Positions 32,980 through 41,203 of a stretch of DNA of 64,000 bases are shown one piece after another; positions within the stretch are counted from its first letter, which is position 1; every line of letters begins with the position of its first letter. Location: assembly GCA_963840835.1 (NCBI GenBank), contig CAWJAM010000002.1:248001-312000 (forward strand), in the 5' to 3' direction. Made by a program: the position numbers and the translations under genes. The DNA is from Rubrobacter_D sp963840835. GTDB lineage: Bacteria; Actinomycetota; Rubrobacteria; Rubrobacterales; Rubrobacteraceae. Below the pieces are notes generated by a model. That model saw only the letters and a program-made list of their open reading frames with translations. It was not told the DNA's origin and did not search any database.

Positions 32980-33219
32980 GTGGAACGCGACGGGAACAGC
33001 ATCTGGCCGAAACGCTCCGAGGCGGAGAAGAGGAGGTTGCAGGCCCGGCTCCTCTACGACTTCGAGGTGGAGTGCCGGGAGCAGGGCTGGGGAGATCCCG
33101 CCTTCGTCTACGAGGAGGAGCACGACCTCTTCCGCTTCACCGACGGCCGCTTCGCCTTCTCCCGCGAGCACGCCGACTGGGATCTGCTCAAGAAGAGGGG
33201 CCGGCTGAAGGGTTTGTGA
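32980..33219 (+). CDS. Hypothetical helical protein
   Basis: The GTG-started 79-residue protein is charged and helical, with KRSEAEKRRLQARLLYDFEVECREQGWGDPAFVYEEEHDLFRFTDGRF. Family unknown. It precedes the small HTH gene by 39 bp. Confidence 0.55.
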   Translation: MERDGNSIWPKRSEAEKRRLQARLLYDFEVECREQGWGDPAFVYEEEHDLFRFTDGRFAFSREHADWDLLKKRGRLKGL

Positions 33220-33258
33220 TCCGTTGCGCGGGGCCGGGACGCGCACTACCCTGCGACC

Positions 33259-33498
33259 ATGCCCCTGACGCAACCCGAACGCGACAACCCCCTCATGCGC
33301 CGCTATTTCGACGAGATCGGGCTGCCCGGCAAGCGGCTCGCCGAGAGGTGCGGCGTCTCCCACTCGCAGATCTACATGGCCCGCAACCGGAACGTCGGCG
33401 CTACTCTCCATTCGCTCGTCCTGGCTGTTTACTTCCACGAGAAAGCGGCCCCCGAAGGAGCCGCGCTGGTAAATTCTCTGGATTGCTGGGTTAGCTAG
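33259..33498 (+). CDS. Small helix-turn-helix protein
   Basis: TACCCT at 33247-33252 stands 6 nt before ATG 33259, again a leaderless arrangement. The 79 residues include GLPGKRLAERCGVSHSQIYMARNRNVG, which reads as an Xre-type HTH (turn at GVSHSQ). The C-terminal helix may dimerise. Likely a regulator of the island; its target is unknown. Confidence 0.7.
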   Translation: MPLTQPERDNPLMRRYFDEIGLPGKRLAERCGVSHSQIYMARNRNVGATLHSLVLAVYFHEKAAPEGAALVNSLDCWVS

Positions 33499-33572
33499 TC
33501 TTCATAGTCCGTATCATGTGGGCCGAAGCTGCTACGCCCCGGCCCCTCCCCGTTACCGTTTCGGGTCGACGA

Positions 33573-34013
33573 CTACTGCACGAAGGTGCCGCGGCCCGGC
33601 CCGAGCACCCGGTCGTTGCCCTCGCCACCGTAGAAGGTGCCCTCGTTGGTGTAGACGATATCGTCGCCCGCGCCGCCGTAGAAGGTGCCGTTGTTGGCGC
33701 CGACCGCGTCGGCGCCGTCGCCGCCGAGGAAGATGTCGCCCGCGTCGAGCGTTAATACGGAATCCCTATCACCGAAGCCGCAGAACACGTCGGGGCCAGC
33801 GGTACCCTGGCCGAAATCGTCGTTACCCTCGGTGCCTCCGATGAAGGTGTAGCCGGAGGGGTTGAAGCCCGGGCCCAGCGTCCGGATCGCCAGCTTCAGG
33901 CACTGGGCGTCGGCCGAACCGCCTACGGGCTTCTTGGCCTGGGCCACCCCCGAGAGGGCCATCGCGGCCGCGAACATCAACGCCAGAGTCATCATCAACC
34001 AGATGCGTCTCAT
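33573..34013 (-). CDS. Secreted protein with glycine/aspartate calcium-binding-like repeats
   Basis: A signal peptide (LMMTLALMFAAAMALSGVAQA) is followed by 120 residues containing IGGTEGNDDFGQGTAGPDVFCGFGDRD, FLGGDGADAV, FYGGAGDDIV and FYGGEGNDRVLG. These are RTX-like GGxGxDx(U) nonapeptides, which form a calcium-binding beta-roll. Two cysteines could pair. There is no toxin or enzyme domain and no type I secretion gene nearby, so this short beta-roll probably acts at the cell surface. Confidence 0.8.
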   Translation of the reverse strand: MRRIWLMMTLALMFAAAMALSGVAQAKKPVGGSADAQCLKLAIRTLGPGFNPSGYTFIGGTEGNDDFGQGTAGPDVFCGFGDRDSVLTLDAGDIFLGGDGADAVGANNGTFYGGAGDDIVYTNEGTFYGGEGNDRVLGPGRGTFVQ

Positions 34014-34078
34014 CAGTTCTCCTTATGTCTCGTAGCGACCCCTGCTGGATCACCTCACCGAACCAGTATCGGAAAGGA

Positions 34079-34642
34079 TTATCCGGCAGCGCGGGGCAGA
34101 GTGACGAACAGGATCTCGCTCTTTTTGAACAGGATCTCGCTCTTTCTGGGAAAAACCCGCGCGGATCCGGCGTCCACGAAAAAGCCCTCGGTCTCTCGGG
34201 GCTGTGCCCTGACCGCCCTCAAGTTGCCGGGCCGAAGCTCCGCCCGTCTGTCTTTCAACGCCGCCTCGTAGCGGCCCAACCAGTCCGCAAGGGCCGCGAC
34301 GTGCTCCAAATCCCTGTCCGCCTCGTACTCGCCCTTGCAGTAAGAGGCGACGGCCTCGGGGTCGAGTTTCGAGAGCCGCACGAGGTTCTTGACGACGTTG
34401 GCGTACTCCTTGCGCTCCGGCGGCAGGTTCCATGCTGGCAACTCGAAGTCCTCGCCCAGAGTCTCCTTCACCGGGCGCCTGTCTTCGCCCGCAAGCGGCT
34501 TCTCCGGCTTGCTCCACCCAAGCTCGCGCTTCGCCTGCGGTATCGTGGCCTCCCCGCGCTCGACGCGCTCAAGCATCTCCGGGGCTTCCTCGGAGAGCTT
34601 CTTGGCGTCGGAGACATGGCGCGGGTTGGTCTGCGTCAGCAT
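34079..34642 (-). CDS. Hypothetical protein with ParB/phage-regulator-like start
   Basis: From ATG 34642 the protein reads NPRHVSDAKKLSEEAPEMLERVERGEATIPQAKRELGW, a pattern I recall from the helix-turn-helix linkers of plasmid ParB-like and phage adenine-methyltransferase-associated proteins. About 120 residues of charged helical sequence follow. The C-terminus has a short duplication (KSEILFKKSEILF). It stands at the right end of the island. Function not established. Confidence 0.6.
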   Translation of the reverse strand: MLTQTNPRHVSDAKKLSEEAPEMLERVERGEATIPQAKRELGWSKPEKPLAGEDRRPVKETLGEDFELPAWNLPPERKEYANVVKNLVRLSKLDPEAVASYCKGEYEADRDLEHVAALADWLGRYEAALKDRRAELRPGNLRAVRAQPRETEGFFVDAGSARVFPRKSEILFKKSEILFVTLPRAAG

Positions 34643-34855
34643 CGCGGCCCGATCCCGTGCCCGCCCGGTATCTTCCCGTTGCGGAATTCTACACCCGGCG
34701 AGGCTCTCTACGCGGCCGAGTCCGCCGGGGAGGCTATTGTCAGCACGACGACAAAAGTACACGCCCGGCCACGCCCGGAGGCGGGACCAGGGTGGCCGAG
34801 TCCATCAGGAAAGCCTCGACTAAGGGCTAGTTGGGGTCGGCCGCGACCGGCTGCG

Positions 34856-36106
34856 TCAGACGCCGAGCAGTTTAGCGAAAAGGAGGAGGTTGTCGCGCAG
34901 TTGGCGCGGGCTCAGGTATTGCTCGCGGACGTGCTCCTTGCCCAGGCGGCCTATCTGGCGGGCGAAGTCGGGGTCCTTCAGTACCTTGACGCAGGCCGAC
35001 GCAGCCTCGGGGATGGTGTCGATCAGGATGCCGCCCCCCCCGTCTACCTGCATGGGGATGCCGCCGACCCTCGCAGCGACCAGCGGCCTCGCCTTCCAAA
35101 GCGCCTCGGTCACGACCAGCCCGAAGCCCTCGCGGATGGACTTCTGGATCACGACATCCGCGATGGACTGGAAGGCGTTGACCTCGATGGCCCCCACGTT
35201 GGTGAGGTTGGAGAACAGGAAGATGTCGCGGTCCCCGTCAGCGTAGTTAACCGTCTTGTACCAGTAGTCCCAGCCCTCGGGGTCGTCGTGGGCCATCGAG
35301 CCGATGAGGACGAGCTGTACCTCGGGGACCTCATCTTTGACCATCCTGTAGGCGTCTATGACGCCAAGAGGGTCCTTCCAGGGGTCGAAGCGCGAGACCT
35401 GCACCAGAAAGGGCCTCTCCACATCAACGCCGAACTGGCTCACGATGTAGCGGGCGTCGTCAGCGCTGAGGGCCATGTTCTTCGGCGAGAGCGGGTCTAT
35501 GGCGGGCGGGATCAGGGTGAGACCGGGCAGGTGCACGTCGGGTGGGGTGTACTCCTGCATGGTGTAGATCTGCGCGTCGTAGTCCGCTATGTGCGGCACC
35601 AGATAGTCGAGAACCTCCCGGTTCGGGGTCGAGAGGTCGGGGTGGCAACGCCAGATCCATTTCGTCTCGGGGGAGAGCCCGCCCGTGAAGTATTTGAGGA
35701 GGGCAGGCTGCGGGTCGTGGACGAGTATGATGTCCCAATCATCGCCCGCCTTCTGCAGGGCCTCGGCCGACATGCGGTTGTACTCCTCGAAGATCGCCCG
35801 GTCCTCGACGGTGAGCTCGTACTCGGCGCCCTGCAAGGCGTTGTGGAAGCTCTTGGTCACGTTGAAGAAGGGCTCCGAGCCGAACATGATGTCCCACTCG
35901 GCCTCCAGGCCGGCATCCCGCATTAGCGGCACGAGGGTGTACAGGATCTCGGCGACCCCGCCGCCGAAGCTCGTAGCGCTGACGTGCAGAACCCGCTTCC
36001 CCCTCAGGCGCTCCCCGAGGGTCACTACCTCGTCGTAGAGTTCCCGGCGTACTATGCTGCGGTAGTCGGCGAGAGATTTGTTGCCGGGATTGACACGCTG
36101 TTGCAC
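34856..36106 (-). CDS. treT: Trehalose synthase TreT (GT4 trehalose glycosyltransferase)
   Basis: The 416-residue GT4 enzyme makes trehalose from an NDP-glucose and glucose. The segments VLHVSATSFGGGVAEIL, VHDPQPALL, WRCHPDLSTPN, PPAIDPLSPKN, VSRFDPWKDPLGVI and KSIREGFGLVVTEALWKARP agree with TreT. GTG 36106 follows GAGGATAAATC. The last six codons before GV-stop contain the 17-bp attachment core, and the island supplies the present stop (GTC TGA) in place of the original GTA TAG. The protein is therefore unchanged by integration, which is typical of elements that enter a gene's 3' end. Confidence 0.93.
   Translation of the reverse strand: MQQRVNPGNKSLADYRSIVRRELYDEVVTLGERLRGKRVLHVSATSFGGGVAEILYTLVPLMRDAGLEAEWDIMFGSEPFFNVTKSFHNALQGAEYELTVEDRAIFEEYNRMSAEALQKAGDDWDIILVHDPQPALLKYFTGGLSPETKWIWRCHPDLSTPNREVLDYLVPHIADYDAQIYTMQEYTPPDVHLPGLTLIPPAIDPLSPKNMALSADDARYIVSQFGVDVERPFLVQVSRFDPWKDPLGVIDAYRMVKDEVPEVQLVLIGSMAHDDPEGWDYWYKTVNYADGDRDIFLFSNLTNVGAIEVNAFQSIADVVIQKSIREGFGLVVTEALWKARPLVAARVGGIPMQVDGGGGILIDTIPEAASACVKVLKDPDFARQIGRLGKEHVREQYLSPRQLRDNLLLFAKLLGV
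34863..34879. other. attR: 17-bp core repeat within the 3' end of treT
   Basis: Identical to 26749-26765. The seven bases to its left (34856-34862) differ from those at attL but still encode Gly-Val-stop on the minus strand. Confidence 0.8.
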
Positions 36107-36154
36107 GATTTATCCTCTAGTCCTCATAGACGTACTGACGCGACCTCATTTACA

Positions 36155-36175
36155 CGGTTAACTGTATATTAACGC
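36155..36175 (-). promoter_or_regulatory. Putative treT promoter/operator palindrome
   Basis: GTTAA (36157-36161), 7 nt, TTAAC (36169-36173) within a longer near-palindrome. On the minus strand the centre contains TATACA, a reasonable -10 about 60 nt upstream of the treT start. An inverted repeat on the -10 suggests repression. Confidence 0.35.
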
Positions 36176-36228
36176 CGGCCGAAGATTCAACCTAATAACA
36201 CACGAAACGCCGCAAGATCATCATTTTT

Positions 36229-36672
36229 CTAGCCTTCAGGCTTATCCGCCGACCGCCGGATCATCTTCAGCCGCGTTCCCCCGTCCCTGGTCGAGTCGAG
36301 CACCAGCTCGTCCACCAGGTTACGGATCACGGCCAGGCCGAACCCGCCGTGCTCATTCGGGTCTGCGATGAGGTCGGCGACGCTGAAACCGCCGCCGGTA
36401 TCCGTAACGCTCACCTCGATGCCAGAAGGCAACATCCTGTACTCGATCTCGTAGCTCTCCACGGAGGCGTGGCGGATAACGTTGGTTACCGCCTCGGTAA
36501 CCGCCAGCTTCAGGTCGTAGACCTCGTCCGGTTCGAGGCCCGCCAGTCGCCCGGCCTGACCCATAACCAGCCGGGCGAGCAGCACGTACTCGGGACTGCT
36601 CGGGAGGGTCAGCGAGATCGGGTCCTGAAACCCGCTCTCCCCTTCCATAGCTTTGGCTGTCTCACGCTCCAT
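36229..36672 (-). CDS. Anti-sigma-factor-type serine kinase (RsbW-like ATP-binding protein)
   Basis: The 147-residue protein is a GHKL/HATPase_c2 domain: LKLAVTEAVTNVIRHA (N box), VSVTDTGGGF (G1), GGFGLAVIRNLVDEL (G2) and GGTRLKMIR. These kinases bind a sigma factor or phosphorylate an anti-anti-sigma factor. The sigma-B-like promoter of the Asp23 operon gives a possible target. No partner gene is adjacent. Confidence 0.9.
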   Translation of the reverse strand: MERETAKAMEGESGFQDPISLTLPSSPEYVLLARLVMGQAGRLAGLEPDEVYDLKLAVTEAVTNVIRHASVESYEIEYRMLPSGIEVSVTDTGGGFSVADLIADPNEHGGFGLAVIRNLVDELVLDSTRDGGTRLKMIRRSADKPEG

Positions 36673-36792
36673 CGCACCTCTCGGTCATCCGGCTCCCCCC
36701 ATGCAAACCGATGAGATAGCTCGCCGGAGCCGTACTTTGCAACTTCGCGAGAGTTCTTACCCAGATGTATACGACGCTAACCCGCCGCGATA

Positions 36793-36906
36793 TAGCATTT
36801 CAGCTTGTCAGCCCTTCAGCTTGTCAGCTACTTCTTGCTGAAGTGCTGACCGGCTGAAATGCTGAAATGCGCGGGTTAAGGAAGGGTTAACCCTTCCTTA
36901 ACCCGC
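36793..36906. repeat. R2-type repeat plus 36-bp palindrome
   Basis: Part one (36793-36862) is an interrupted hairpin of ATTTCAGC, GTCAGC and TTCAGC words against GCTGAA, GCTGAC and GCTGAAAT. Part two (36871-36906) is a perfect palindrome, GCGGGTTAAGGAAGGGTT followed by its reverse complement, the counterpart of 9583-9619. It ends just before the slipin stop codon and may terminate that gene. Confidence 0.65.
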
Positions 36907-36907
36907 T

Positions 36908-37858
36908 TTAGGTGCGCTCTCCCTCTGGCCGCACCTCGCCGGGGAGCGGTCCCTCATCAGAGACCTCTCCGCCGGATGACAAGTCGGACGAGACCTCGCC
37001 GACGGCCTCCTCGTAGAGGCGCTTGGCCTCCTCGTCCTCGAGCCGTGCAGCCCTGGCCATCTGGCCCGAGGAACCATTCTGGGACTCCAGAAAGGGCCTG
37101 AAGAGGTCTACAGGGACGGGCAGTATTATGGTGGAGTTCTGCTGGGTGGCGATCTCACCCATCGTCTGGAAAAGCCTCAACTGGAGGGCTGTAGGGCTCT
37201 CCAGGCGCTCGGCGGCCTGCCTGAGGCGTTCGGCGGCCTGGTACTCGCCCTCTGCGGCGATGATCTTGGCGCGGCGCTCGCGCTCACTCTCGGCCTGCCT
37301 AGCCATGGCCCGCTGCATCTGTTGCGGGATCTCGACGTCCTTGACCTCCACCACGCTAACCTTCACTCCCCAGGGATCGGTCTGGTCGTCTATGATGGTC
37401 TGGAGCTGGTCGTTTATGGCCTCCCTGTTCGTCAGGAGGTCATCAAGGTCCTTCTGGCCCAGTACGCTTCTGAGGGTCGTCTGGGAGATCTGGCTCGTGG
37501 CCAGGACGTGATTCTCGACCTCCAGGACGCTCTTGTTGGGGTCGACGACCCGGAAGTAGATGACGGCGTTGACCCTGGCTGGCACGTTGTCGCGGGTTAT
37601 GACGTCCTGGGGGGGCACGTCCATGGTCACGGTCCTCAGGTCTATCTTGACCATGTTGTCCAATAGCGGATAGAGCAGGAAAAGCCCCGGACCCTTCGGC
37701 CCCCCCTGTACCCGCCCAAGGCGAAAGATCACACCCCGCTCGTACTCTTTGACGACCTTGATGGCGCTGATCAGGACCGAGGCCACTACTATGGCGACGA
37801 CCACGAAGGCGATGAACCCGACACCAATAGTGACCGCCTGTAAGAGCGCAAACCCCAT
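36908..37858 (-). CDS. Slipin/stomatin-like SPFH-domain membrane protein
   Basis: The 316 residues start with one membrane helix (about 10-32), then the SPFH domain: KEYERGVIFRLGRVQG, KGPGLFLLYPLLDNMVKIDLRT, PPQDVITRDNVPARVNAVIYFRV, QTTLRSVLGQKDLDDLL, WGVKVSVVEVKDVEIP, then a coiled coil (AMARQAESERERRAKIIAAEGEYQAAERL). It should oligomerise on the membrane. No NfeD gene adjoins, so it belongs to the stand-alone class. The C-terminus is acidic and probably disordered. Confidence 0.93.
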   Translation of the reverse strand: MGFALLQAVTIGVGFIAFVVVAIVVASVLISAIKVVKEYERGVIFRLGRVQGGPKGPGLFLLYPLLDNMVKIDLRTVTMDVPPQDVITRDNVPARVNAVIYFRVVDPNKSVLEVENHVLATSQISQTTLRSVLGQKDLDDLLTNREAINDQLQTIIDDQTDPWGVKVSVVEVKDVEIPQQMQRAMARQAESERERRAKIIAAEGEYQAAERLRQAAERLESPTALQLRLFQTMGEIATQQNSTIILPVPVDLFRPFLESQNGSSGQMARAARLEDEEAKRLYEEAVGEVSSDLSSGGEVSDEGPLPGEVRPEGERT

Positions 37859-37989
37859 AAGATCATGCTCCTCTCCGGTTGGCTCGGTATCGAAACCAAT
37901 TCTATCACCAGGGAGAGAGTGTCCTCGGAAACGAGAGGGAAGCCCGTTAGGGACCTCCCGTCCGTTCCCCGCTTGCTACTGAGACCCTG

Positions 37990-39765
37990 CTAGAGGAGCC
38001 TCCTCGCCCCGACGTAACCACTTACGTAGTTTATGTCGGTGATGGTCACCTCACCAGCCCCATAAAGGTCGGTCGAGGCGTGGATGGTCGTCCCGTCGCC
38101 CATGGCTATACCCACATGGGTGATGTACCCGCTGCCGTCTTCACTCCAGAACAGCAGGTCTCCTGCCTGCGGAGCCCCGCTGACCGGGGTGCCGTAGCCC
38201 ATCTGGGCGGCGGGAGAATCGGGCAGGGCGATGCCGAACTCCTGGAAGACCAGCAACGTGAAGCAGGAACAGTCCTCAGACTCGTACGCTACGCAGGGCC
38301 CCGGAGGCGAGAGCACGTAGGGGGTCCCCAGATGCTGCTGCGCCACAGCGAGCACGTCGCCGCCCATGGCACTCGTCCCGCCCCCGCCAGGAGCCGCAGA
38401 GCTGGACGCCGATGCGCCTGCGGTGGCGCTCGCGGACGCGCTTGCAGACGCACTCGAAGACGCACTTGCGGACGCACTCGCAGACGCACTGGCTTCGGCG
38501 GCGCGCGCCTCTCGCTTTGCCTCGGCCCGCCGCTCAGCGGCCGCAGCGCTTGCTGAGGCGCTAGCCTCGGCGGCGCGCGCCTCTTGCCTGGCTTCCGCGC
38601 GCTGCTCGGCACGCCGTTCCGCGCGCCTTTCGGCGGCGCGTCTTGCGGCGGCGCGATCCGCGGCGGCCTGTTCCGCGGCGGCCTCTTCTATCGCGGCGCG
38701 CTCCGCTGCGAGCTCGGCCTGACGTTCGGCTTCCTCTCTTGCGGCACGCCTCGCGGCGGCACGCTCGGCGGCGAGCTCAGCCTGCCTCCTGGCCTCCCTC
38801 TGTGCGTCCAGTTGGGCGGCCTGGCGCTCGGCGGCGGCCTGTTCCGCGGCGGCCTGCTCAGCCGCTTTCCTGGCAACCTTACGCTCGGCGGCGCGCCGCT
38901 CGGCGAGACGCCGCGCCTTCGCGGCTGCGGTCCTCGCGGCAGCCTCACGGTCGGCCGCGGCCTGCTCGGACTGCAGGTCGGGCTGCGGCACGGGAGCCCG
39001 CTTGATCTCAGAAGCCCGTATCTCCGGTATGGGCTCAGGGGCCGGCTCGACAGCAGGTACGGGCTTCGGGGCGGGTCTGCTCTTGGGTTCCGTTGCTGTC
39101 TCCACCATCGCTGCCATGGCGGCCTGGGTCTGCTCGGCCCGCCGGTCCTGGGCGGCCTGGATCGCCGCCTTTAGATCGGCGTTGAGCGAGTCCAGATAGG
39201 CCTCGGCCCGCGCCTCAGCCTTGTCGGCGCGCTCTCGTTGGGTCACGGCCCTCTCGACCGCCTCGATCCTCTGCTCGCGTTCGGCCTCGAGCCTATCCTT
39301 GCGTTCCACCAGCTGGTTTCTAGCATCGCGGAGCTCCACGAAGTCGGCCCTCTGCTGCTCGAGCAGCCTGATCCAGAGGTTCAACCTGGAGGCAAACTCG
39401 GAGAAGTTGTCCACCCCGACGAGGACGTCCATAAAGGCCACGTTCCCGCTCTTGTATACCTGCGCAGCCCTCTCCTCCAGGTTCTCCTTGGCCGAGGAGG
39501 CCCGAATCCTGGCATCGTCGAGATCATCCTTCGCCCTCATTATCTGCCCGTTTAACTGGTTCATCTCGTAGAGCGCGTTGTTGTAGGATGCCTCGGCCGC
39601 ACTCACCTCCTTGCGAATCTCCATCAGACGGTCCTGGGCCGCGTTGACGCCAGCCTCTTTGGCCCTGATGCCGCCGCCGGACTGGGCTCCGGCAGAGATT
39701 CCAGTTACGAACACGAGCGCAACAGCGAAACCAAGACATACGAACAAACTCGCCCTTCTAGGCAT
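37990..39765 (-). CDS. NlpC/P60 peptidoglycan endopeptidase with coiled coil and Ala-rich linker
   Basis: A signal peptide (VCLGFAVALVFVTGISAGAQ) leads to a long coiled coil (about 35-220) like those of actinobacterial RipA/CwlO-type hydrolases. A proline linker follows, then some 200 residues of Ala/Arg/Glu-rich helix and a tract of alternating Ala-Ser (about 410-460). The C-terminal NlpC/P60 domain (about 478-591) has the nucleophile in EDCSCF (a Cys where most have Gly), histidine in THVGIAMG and HAST. It would cut stem peptides. The Ala-Ser tract is unusual and may be glycosylated or cross the wall. Confidence 0.9.
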   Translation of the reverse strand: MPRRASLFVCLGFAVALVFVTGISAGAQSGGGIRAKEAGVNAAQDRLMEIRKEVSAAEASYNNALYEMNQLNGQIMRAKDDLDDARIRASSAKENLEERAAQVYKSGNVAFMDVLVGVDNFSEFASRLNLWIRLLEQQRADFVELRDARNQLVERKDRLEAEREQRIEAVERAVTQRERADKAEARAEAYLDSLNADLKAAIQAAQDRRAEQTQAAMAAMVETATEPKSRPAPKPVPAVEPAPEPIPEIRASEIKRAPVPQPDLQSEQAAADREAAARTAAAKARRLAERRAAERKVARKAAEQAAAEQAAAERQAAQLDAQREARRQAELAAERAAARRAAREEAERQAELAAERAAIEEAAAEQAAADRAAARRAAERRAERRAEQRAEARQEARAAEASASASAAAAERRAEAKREARAAEASASASASASASSSASASASASATAGASASSSAAPGGGGTSAMGGDVLAVAQQHLGTPYVLSPPGPCVAYESEDCSCFTLLVFQEFGIALPDSPAAQMGYGTPVSGAPQAGDLLFWSEDGSGYITHVGIAMGDGTTIHASTDLYGAGEVTITDINYVSGYVGARRLL

Positions 39766-40092
39766 ACGCCCAGGCTCCTTCCAGTAGGCTATGTAACTTT
39801 TTTAGGGGACCTGCTAGAGAGAGTCCCCCCTCCTAAGCCGGAGACTCTAGAAGAAGGTTATCCGCCGCGCAATGTACCCCAGCGTCGGCTGTAGTCCCGC
39901 CTATTTATGAAAGCGGCTTAAGTATGGGAAATTGCGCGAAATTCGTGTTTCCTAGACGAAATAAAACGTTAACAAAACTTAATACTTGTAATGACGCCGA
40001 AAGCTGCATTCTGCGGTTGGAGGGCTACATGTTGTGGCTGGAGGACACACCCATGGAACGGGTTGGGGTAGGGGTTGGGGGAGAATCAGGGG
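39766..40092. other. 327-bp intergenic region upstream of the NlpC/P60 gene
   Basis: More AT-rich than its surroundings. On the minus strand it holds a hairpin (GAGTCTCC ... GGGGGACTC) close to the NlpC/P60 start, and further up AT-rich promoter-like DNA. I looked for the c-di-AMP riboswitch conserved blocks and did not find them. It probably carries a long 5' leader. Confidence 0.3.
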
Positions 40093-40605
40093 TCAATTAC
40101 TGCATCCGAGGTCTCTCAAGGCGAGGAAGACCCGCCAGAAGCGTCGTTTGGCTGCGTCGTCATCCAGCGCGGGGACGATAGCGGGGAGGACGAGGCCTGC
40201 CGTACCATGCTTCCAGGGGAACCACACGCCGGGTTCGGATTCGGAGAAGGCTTGCCGGACGAGTGGGTAGTCGATGGCGTCGATATCGCGGGCGGCGCCT
40301 TCGCCTATTGCCACGAGGGCGTGGGGACCTGTGGCTTGTATCTCGTATGGGAGCAATCCGGTTGACTCGTAGGTCACGTAGGCATCCGGGAGTCCGACGG
40401 CTTTGAGGCTGAGCGTCAGTGCGGTAAGGGCGCGGGGGCCGATGGGCTGCTCGAGCACGAGCACGACCCCGGAGGTGGGGTCCCCGAGTGGGGCGGGATG
40501 GCCGTCCTGCTTCATGCGTTTCGAGAGACGGGAGACCTCGTACGCCGTCTTCTCCTCGTAGTCACCGGCCGCGGGCCGGCGGGACTCTCTAGCCGCGGGT
40601 CGCAC
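40093..40605 (-). CDS. Hypothetical alpha/beta protein
   Basis: The 170-residue protein has VVLVLEQPIGPRALTALTLSLKAVGLPDAYVTYEST, LLPYEIQATGPHALVAIGEGAARDIDAI and WFPWKHGTAGLVLPAIVPAL. The order of strands and helices recalls uracil-DNA-glycosylase-like folds, but the catalytic motifs are absent. Start GTG 40605 overlaps the CDP-alcohol transferase stop by 17 bp, so the two are co-expressed. Function unknown. Confidence 0.7.
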   Translation of the reverse strand: MRPAARESRRPAAGDYEEKTAYEVSRLSKRMKQDGHPAPLGDPTSGVVLVLEQPIGPRALTALTLSLKAVGLPDAYVTYESTGLLPYEIQATGPHALVAIGEGAARDIDAIDYPLVRQAFSESEPGVWFPWKHGTAGLVLPAIVPALDDDAAKRRFWRVFLALRDLGCSN

Positions 40606-41203
40606 GGCGGACGTGGAGTATGCGCTGGGCTGTGGTGATGAGGGCGCCCGCGGCGAGAAGGCCGAGGCCGAGTGTCGGCAGGCCGGCGATGGAGAGGACG
40701 GAGAGGATCACGATCCTCCCCGCGCGCTCCAGCAGGCCGACCTCGCAGTCTATGTTGAGGCCCTCGGCACGGGCGCGGGCGTAGGAGGTGAGGAGCGAGA
40801 ACGTCATCGCGACGCCGGCGAGCAGGGCCCCAAAGGGGCGGTCCGCGCCGGCGTAGAAAAAGACGAGGCCGACGAAGACCGCCGACTCGGAGAGCCGGTC
40901 CAGGGTCGAGTCGAGAAAGGCCCCGAAGGAGCTCATCCTGTTCGACTCGCGGGCGACGGCGCCGTCGAGCGCATCGAAGAGCCCGCCGAGGAGCATCACG
41001 GCACCGGCGATCCTCGCGTACCCGAGGCCGAACAGGACGGCGGCGACGAGCGCCAGGGTCCACCCTATAACCGTGAGCGTGTCGGGACGAACCCGCATAA
41101 CCGAGAGCCACCGGACAAGGGGATGCAAAACGAGGAGCAGCGCCTCCTTCGATGACTCCCTGAAAGAGGATGATTCGTGCGGCTCGAGGCGAGGAACGGT
41201 CAT
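40589..41203 (-). CDS. CDP-alcohol phosphatidyltransferase family protein
   Basis: The signature DGxxAR(x8)Gx3Dx3D appears as LDGAVARESNRMSSFGAFLDSTLDR (around residue 80). The remaining sequence has about five membrane helices. Members transfer a phosphatidyl group from CDP-diacylglycerol to an alcohol: glycerol-3-phosphate, inositol (phosphate) or another. The acceptor cannot be told here. It overlaps the upstream transporter gene by ATGA. Confidence 0.9.
   Translation of the reverse strand: MTVPRLEPHESSSFRESSKEALLLVLHPLVRWLSVMRVRPDTLTVIGWTLALVAAVLFGLGYARIAGAVMLLGGLFDALDGAVARESNRMSSFGAFLDSTLDRLSESAVFVGLVFFYAGADRPFGALLAGVAMTFSLLTSYARARAEGLNIDCEVGLLERAGRIVILSVLSIAGLPTLGLGLLAAGALITTAQRILHVRRATRG

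Noticed and set aside
34025..35926. A 633-codon open frame on the plus strand
   Set aside because: It lies mostly opposite treT, whose protein is unmistakable; long antisense frames are normal at this GC content.
39766..40092. c-di-AMP riboswitch before the NlpC/P60 gene, a frequent arrangement in actinobacteria
   Set aside because: The conserved GGGGTGAATC and GAACCCG blocks are absent on either strand.
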